Part shown: positions 58,802 to 64,000 of the stretch, piece by piece | Position numbering within the stretch: the stretch's first letter is position 1 | Layout: the number at the start of each line of letters is the position of its first letter | Assembly (NCBI RefSeq): GCF_021018895.1 | Contig: NC_079380.1 | Coordinates: 711,001-775,000, forward strand | From: Seriola aureovittata | Lineage: Eukaryota; Chordata; Actinopteri; Carangiformes; Carangidae | DNA: 64,000 bases | Direction of reading: 5' to 3' | Made by a program: the position numbers and the translations under genes | The notes under the pieces: model-generated | What the model saw: only the letters and a program-made list of their open reading frames with translations | Database searches by the model: none | What the model was told of the DNA's origin: nothing

Positions 58802-60858
58802 CGCTCCGACACAACAAGTTCGGCTCCTACACGAACTCCAACCCGGAAGACCGGGAGGAAAACACTTCCTGCTTCCACGTAGGGAAAAATGTGACGACAA
58901 CTGAAACGTGATGTGTTCATTGGTTCATTTCCGTACAGGCTGGGTCCCGCCCATCCACACTGCTGAACCAATAATAATCATTCCAAAGCATAACATAGCA
59001 AAACATGACAAACTGAAACAATTCATTTATCAATTCCAATATAACAAGTTTCAGCCATTAAACACCTGCTGAAGTTTTGATTTTTATTTATTTATTTTTT
59101 AATAAACCAAATATTTATTTTGTAAATGTAGCGCCGTAACTATGACAACCTCGTTGTTTTACAGACAACACTGACATTATAAGAATGTATCACATCTCTA
59201 AAGAAGGTTATTTAACGTCATACATCATGTAGACATGGATTACTTATATTCTATATGAAAACCATATTCTGTTTACAAATAATAATAATAATTATAAGAA
59301 TAATGATCATAATAATAACAGTAAAGAAAATACATAAAAGTAATAGTAAACACAAAGAAAAAAGGAAGATACAAAACAACATTTATGTTTATAATATTTT
59401 GTAAACACCTGCTGAAGTGGTCCGCTCCTCCTGAGTCCCTCCTTTTAATGCCGGACCTCAGACATCATTTCACTTCATTACTCACCTCACAATCAATCTG
59501 AAGTCTTATTAGAGGCTGCATCCATACTGGATCAAAGTCCTGTGGGCTCCAGTAAGGCTTGATACTTGATGTGCCCTTTTCTTTTATAGCCTGTACCCCT
59601 GTGTGTACCACTTGACCATATTATTTCTCTCTGGAGAATACACCAACAATTGTCTAATAAAGGTAAGAACAGAAATCCAGTCCCTCAAATGTGAAAGAAA
59701 TTCATTTTAAGATATTGAACAAGATTTATCCTCGTAATGACCTCTTACACCATAATAGTTCTACTTTCTGCAATTCAAACACTGAGACCATAGAACATGG
59801 GAGGCTTTCCAGTATTGGATAACATGCAATAATCACAATATTCCAACTCTAACATATGAAAATATAAAATGTAATTTCTTAAAAAGAACACCTACATTTG
59901 ATGTCTAAATGAAATTACATTATATAAAAAATATGTGAAATGCTGTTATATTAAAAAACGTCCAACATCTATATGAATATGCACTTTGATACCTGACTGA
60001 CCATTTATTTTTGTCCCTTTATCTTTAAGTTTAAGTTTATTATTTTTCGTCAGTCTTGTTGACCTATAGTGTTCTTATTCTTATTACTACTTTCACAGTT
60101 GTTTCTATTGTTTCTGTATTTATCCTACATGTCAGTCTTGGCTTTTTGACTCTTGTAAAGATTGTCAATAAAAAACATTTGTGAAAAATGTGATAATTGG
60201 TCCTGTTCATATTTCTAACATTGGACCATGGTCAACTAACTTAGAACATACAGCCAGAAATGTACTGTGGGAACAGTTGTTGATCCAAACCTCAGCTAAC
60301 TCTGAAATATGAGTAAAATATTAAAAAAGTTAGGCCAATGCTTTTCAGGGTCATCCATGTCTATTTCCTTTAACCTTACTGTAGTTCAGTATTTGCTTGG
60401 TTGGATGATGCAGTTGTCCATCTACAGTTGATGCAGAATGCAGCACTGAGCCCATGTATCCTCCAGATCTATGTCAATAATAGACCAAATATTAGAGACT
60501 GTAGCTTTCAAAATGACCGACTCTGATTTAAGTAAAACTGTGACATTATGTCCAAAGAGTCTTTAGAGAAATTAATTGATTCAGAGGTCTGCCACTGGAG
60601 TTTTTTGATAAGCTGCTGCTGTTTTACCAGCTTGTGGCTCTTAGAAACAGTGTATGATATTTTATTTGGCATCTACCACTTCCAGAGGTGAACTGAGTCC
60701 ACAGCTCCATGGCTTGAGTGACAGTCGTTGTTGTTCAGTCAGATTGTTACTTGAGTTAAAGTACTGAATTATTCAAATGTACATTTTTCATGTCAACACA
60801 GTTAATACTGTTGTATTGTTCTACATTTACAGAACCTAATGACTCTGAAACAACCTAC

Positions 60859-60939
60859 TGACTGACTGACTGACTGACCGACTGACTGACTGACTGTAGA
60901 ACCTGTAGAATAAAGAGAGAGAGAGAGAGAGAGAGAGAG
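60859..60939. repeat. (TGAC)n and (GA)n microsatellites
   Basis: About ten TGAC units (one with a C variant) are followed within 20 bases by about 13 GA units. Confidence 0.92.
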
Positions 60940-61679
60940 TATGATACAAAGACTGCAGACATGGACATAAAAACAATTGAATCAATTAAAGAAGCCATTG
61001 TTGTTTTCATATTTCTTATATTTCAGTCAGTGACTAAGTGTGGTCGTGGTAAACACAGAAAGCATTTCAAACGAAAGGAATCTTTCTTTATTTCTAAACC
61101 TTAACAGACCTCAGATCAGAGCATGGTCTCTGGTGCAGAATCTTCTGCCTCATCTTTATCTAACGTCGCCATTGTTAGCTGACAGGTTCAAACATGACTG
61201 ACAGTGGAGGAGTTTGCTGTGATTGGATTTTCTCCTGTGATGAACACAGTGTATGGTATATCATATTTTCAAAATAAAATAAAATTCATTCACTGACTAA
61301 CAGCTCTGCTTCAAAGTAAAAGTACTTCATAGAAATGTAGAGGAGTCAACAATATTAGTCTTTAAGTGTAGAGGAGTAAAAGTCAGATGTTTCTAAAAAA
61401 AATAAAACTCAAGTAAAGTGCAGATACTGGAAAATATACTGAAGTACAGTACTCAGGTAAATGTACTTAGTTACTGTCCACCCCTGACCACTTCTCACCA
61501 GCCTAGTTCTCATTGACATGTGCCACTGCTAATTCTAATATGCAGATGTTATGTGTAACTTATAAACAGCTGATGATTCCAGTGTCTCTGGCAGATACTG
61601 TAGGTGCTGTGCCACACATGCGTCAGTGTCACGGTGTGTGTGCAGTGTACCTCTCCCTAGTGGCTTATTTTGACCCCTC

Positions 61680-61815
61680 CGTCGGAAAGCGTTTATTTTA
61701 AATGCGGAAGGAGGAAGGTGGAGCGGCGTCAGGTGAGTGATTAACAGGTGCGCCAGGTAGACTTTCATCCCGGAAGGAAAAAGACTAAAACAAACGACGC
61801 TACTGACAGGTAGGC
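61680..61815 (+). promoter_or_regulatory. Possible promoter and non-coding first exon
   Basis: A local rise in CpG (GTCGGAAAGCG, GGAGCGGCGTCAG) is followed by two donor-like sites, CAG|GTGAGT near 61732 and CAG|GTAGGC near 61810. The layout fits a 5' UTR exon of a plus-strand gene to the right. No coding start was found, so this remains a guess. Confidence 0.25.
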
Positions 61816-62924
61816 ACCTGCTGCTCTGAATAACGTCACATATTACACACTGTAGCGTTTATAACAAAACGAATAACTGATGAATTTATTCAAATGTATG
61901 TTGTCAAGTTTTATCTTTAAAACGTTCGAGTGAACGACACTGATTCACCTGCAGCATCAATCATGTCTAATGACTCACCTTAGTTACAATCAACACAAAG
62001 TCAAGTGTGTTTGATTCATGTTTGTGTGTGTTTGCTGTGAGAGTGTTGGAATGTGTGTTTTCACTGTAGACGCCTGTGTTGTGACTGAGTGAATGGCAAC
62101 TAACGTGAATCCCACTCAGCTTTGTTTGTTAGTGCTTCCGGAGCTGATGAGCAGCTGGTGAACCCATTCACCACCGTCAGGGTTTTAAATGTCAGTTTAA
62201 AACACTGACAAAGCTTTGATGGTGTGACAGAGAAAATGAAACAGAAACAGCTAAAAGGAATTCAGCCGTTTTAACTGTGACGTCATAGCGTCTGCTGTGG
62301 CCTTTTGTTTTAGCTGTGGATGGATGGAAGCGAGCAATAAAATATGGACTGGGCTTTATTTCTAAATCACATAATAAGGCTTTTGTCTGGAGGAAGAACA
62401 TTAACCCCGCCTGATACGGCTGATAGTAATGGACCTGAATGTAACATTGTGGTGTGATTAAGTTCCGCCTACATGTGGTTCTCCACCGTAGTGATTCTTA
62501 ATGGAAGATGATGATGATGACGCGCTCTGAGCATCATGAATACCACACTGTCACCTGTTATGTAAAATGAAAAACAAACCCTCAAGCACAAGTTTAGTGT
62601 TTTTTAAGTGTGTCCTCAGAGAGTATCTCAGGTTCATTCTAACTCCTTAGTAACTCCTTAGGCTTCAGCAGCCTGAATGAATCAAATCAAGTTACAGATA
62701 AATTCAGTCACAGTTAAAATTCCCACTTTTTTCCCTGGACAGTGTTTTTGTCCTGAGCAGCAATGAAGGGAAAGTTATGATGGATTATTAGGGTCACATT
62801 GAGGAAAAAAAATCATGCTTTTAGAAAAAAAGTCATAGAATAAAATTGTAATTTTACAAGAAAAGAAGTCATAATATTATGAGAATAAAGTTGTAATTGT
62901 AGGTTGCATGTTGTTTTATAGGGG

Positions 62925-63885
62925 AAATAGATAGATACAATAGATAGATAGATAGATCTTCTTCCCCGTTCCTGATACACGCAACAATAGCTGAGTCATC
63001 CAAGTATTTCTAGATGTGGCAGGACTCAGTTGTATTTAAAGTCTGCCATAAACAGGGTGAACAGGAACAGAGCCAGAACAGATCCCTGTGGAGCCCCAGT
63101 GCTGTTCATCACTGTCCCTGAGACACAGTCACCCAGCCTGACGTACTGTGGTCGTCTCTTCGTCAGGTAATCCACAATCCAGGACGTGAAGCAGGGATCC
63201 ACCCCCATCCCTTCCAGCTTGTCTTTAAGGATGGGGGGTTGGATGGTGTTAAATGCACTTGAGAAATCAAAGAACATAATCCTCATGTAACCACCTGGCT
63301 CATCCAAGTAAGAATGGGCCAGTGGAGCATTTAAAGGACGGCATCATCCACTCCAATATGTTCTCTGTAGGCAAACTGTAGGGGGTCTAGTGCATGTTCA
63401 ACCTGTGGCCTTCAGAAGGTGGAGAAGCAGCCACTCCAGGGTCTTCATGATGTGTGATGTGAGGGCCACCGGTCTGTAGTCATTTATCTCAGCCGGTCGT
63501 CCTACAGGGTTTGTTGTTTGGAAAGCAGGGTACAGTCCTTGCTGATATAACAGTGTCCATACAGAAGTTAATGTAGTCTGTGGTACATTCAACCATTCTA
63601 TCAAGGTTGAGCCTCCTTGCTTTTATCATTTTCCTGTGACTCCAACAGGACATTCCAATCTGTGCTCTCAAAACAGTCTCTTAGACACTCACTGGCCTCC
63701 GGGGTCCAGTTCCTGAATGAGCGGGTGGTTGCAGTCTGCCTCAGTACACAGGACTTGTAGGAAGGCTGAACAAAAACCAGATTATGATCTGATCTGCCAA
63801 GTGGTGGTAGAGCTGAAGTAGGGTAGGCCTCCTTGACATTTGTATACAACAGATCCAGGGTCTTATTTTCCCTAAATATCAGAAG
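62925..63885 (-). mobile_element. Rearranged LINE copy of the 34-36 kb family, with (TATC) tail
   Basis: On the minus strand, 63880-63500 encodes the endonuclease end ([12 protein letters not shown]). It is joined near 63506 directly to the RT block [20 protein letters not shown], omitting ~600 bp present in the 34-36 kb copy. It then continues through MRIMFFDFSSAFNTIQP and GAPQGSVLA. It stops inside RT at about 62958, where a short GATA tract (62925-62957) follows. It is inactive, but close in sequence to the other copy. Confidence 0.88.
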
Positions 63886-63943
63886 CGTCCTGTGAAGTTC
63901 TACTTTAGCAGGTTTCACAAATAAGGAGAAACTTCATCTTTTG

Positions 63944-63945
<2 letters not shown>

Positions 63946-63978
<33 letters not shown>
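63946..63978. repeat. (CAT)n microsatellite
   Basis: About eleven CAT/ATC units lie close to the right edge. Confidence 0.95.
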
Positions 63979-64000
63979 GGACATTGACAAGATTGTGAAG

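Larger units (their letters stand above)
58802..62920. other. Intergenic region upstream of cog1
   Basis: The first ~150 bp probably include the cog1 5' UTR and promoter. Beyond this I see no coding exon. It contains (TGAC)n at 60859-60898 and (GA)n at 60914-60939. A CpG-richer patch near 61680-61810 could be a 5' exon of another gene. Confidence 0.6.

Overview
The window is vertebrate nuclear DNA, almost certainly from a teleost fish. Its genes are split into short exons with GT-AG introns. The interspersed repeats are of fish type: CR1/L2-group LINEs, a tRNA-derived SINE with target-site duplications, a THAP-coding DNA transposon and several MITEs. Microsatellites are abundant, mainly (CA/TG)n. 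Nothing in it resembles a bacterial operon, phage, plasmid or CRISPR array.

Three protein-coding genes are supported. (1) gna13 (minus strand): only coding exon 1 is present (9332-9614). It encodes residues 1 to about 95 of the G-alpha-13 subunit, with the P-loop. The remaining exons are not in the window and should lie to the left. (2) rgs9 (plus strand, 11534-30446): 17 coding exons were assembled by hand from exon homology and splice sites. They join in phase to a 481-codon product with DEP, GGL and RGS domains. The C-terminus is of the short photoreceptor (RGS9-1) type. (3) cog1 (minus strand, 58801 down to 33289): 11 exons of conserved oligomeric Golgi complex subunit 1. The N-terminal ~560 and C-terminal ~146 residues are clear, but the central ~270 residues expected from the family were not found.

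Layout: 1-2690 is a decayed minus-strand LINE. 2700-9330 is the rest of the visible gna13 intron 1, with a SINE nested in a DNA-transposon remnant. 9332-11533 holds gna13 exon 1 and the divergent gna13/rgs9 intergenic region. 11534-30446 is rgs9, whose introns hold a 1.5-kb hexamer satellite, a fold-back element and many TG tracts at splice sites. 30447-33288 is the tail-to-tail rgs9/cog1 spacer with a LINE fragment. 33289-58801 is cog1, whose introns hold a LINE, an ISL2EU-like THAP transposon, L2 remnants, MITEs and minisatellites. 58802-64000 is intergenic, with a possible 5' exon near 61.7 kb and a third, rearranged LINE copy at the right edge.

gna13 and rgs9 stand head to head, as GNA13 and RGS9 do in human 17q24, which supports both assignments. 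Both act in heterotrimeric G-protein signalling. cog1 is an unrelated Golgi-trafficking gene. I did not find a new multi-gene system. The most unusual observations are the missing centre of cog1, the 641-nt AG-free repeat tract ahead of rgs9 exon 7, and the repeated placement of (TG)n tracts at rgs9 splice sites.
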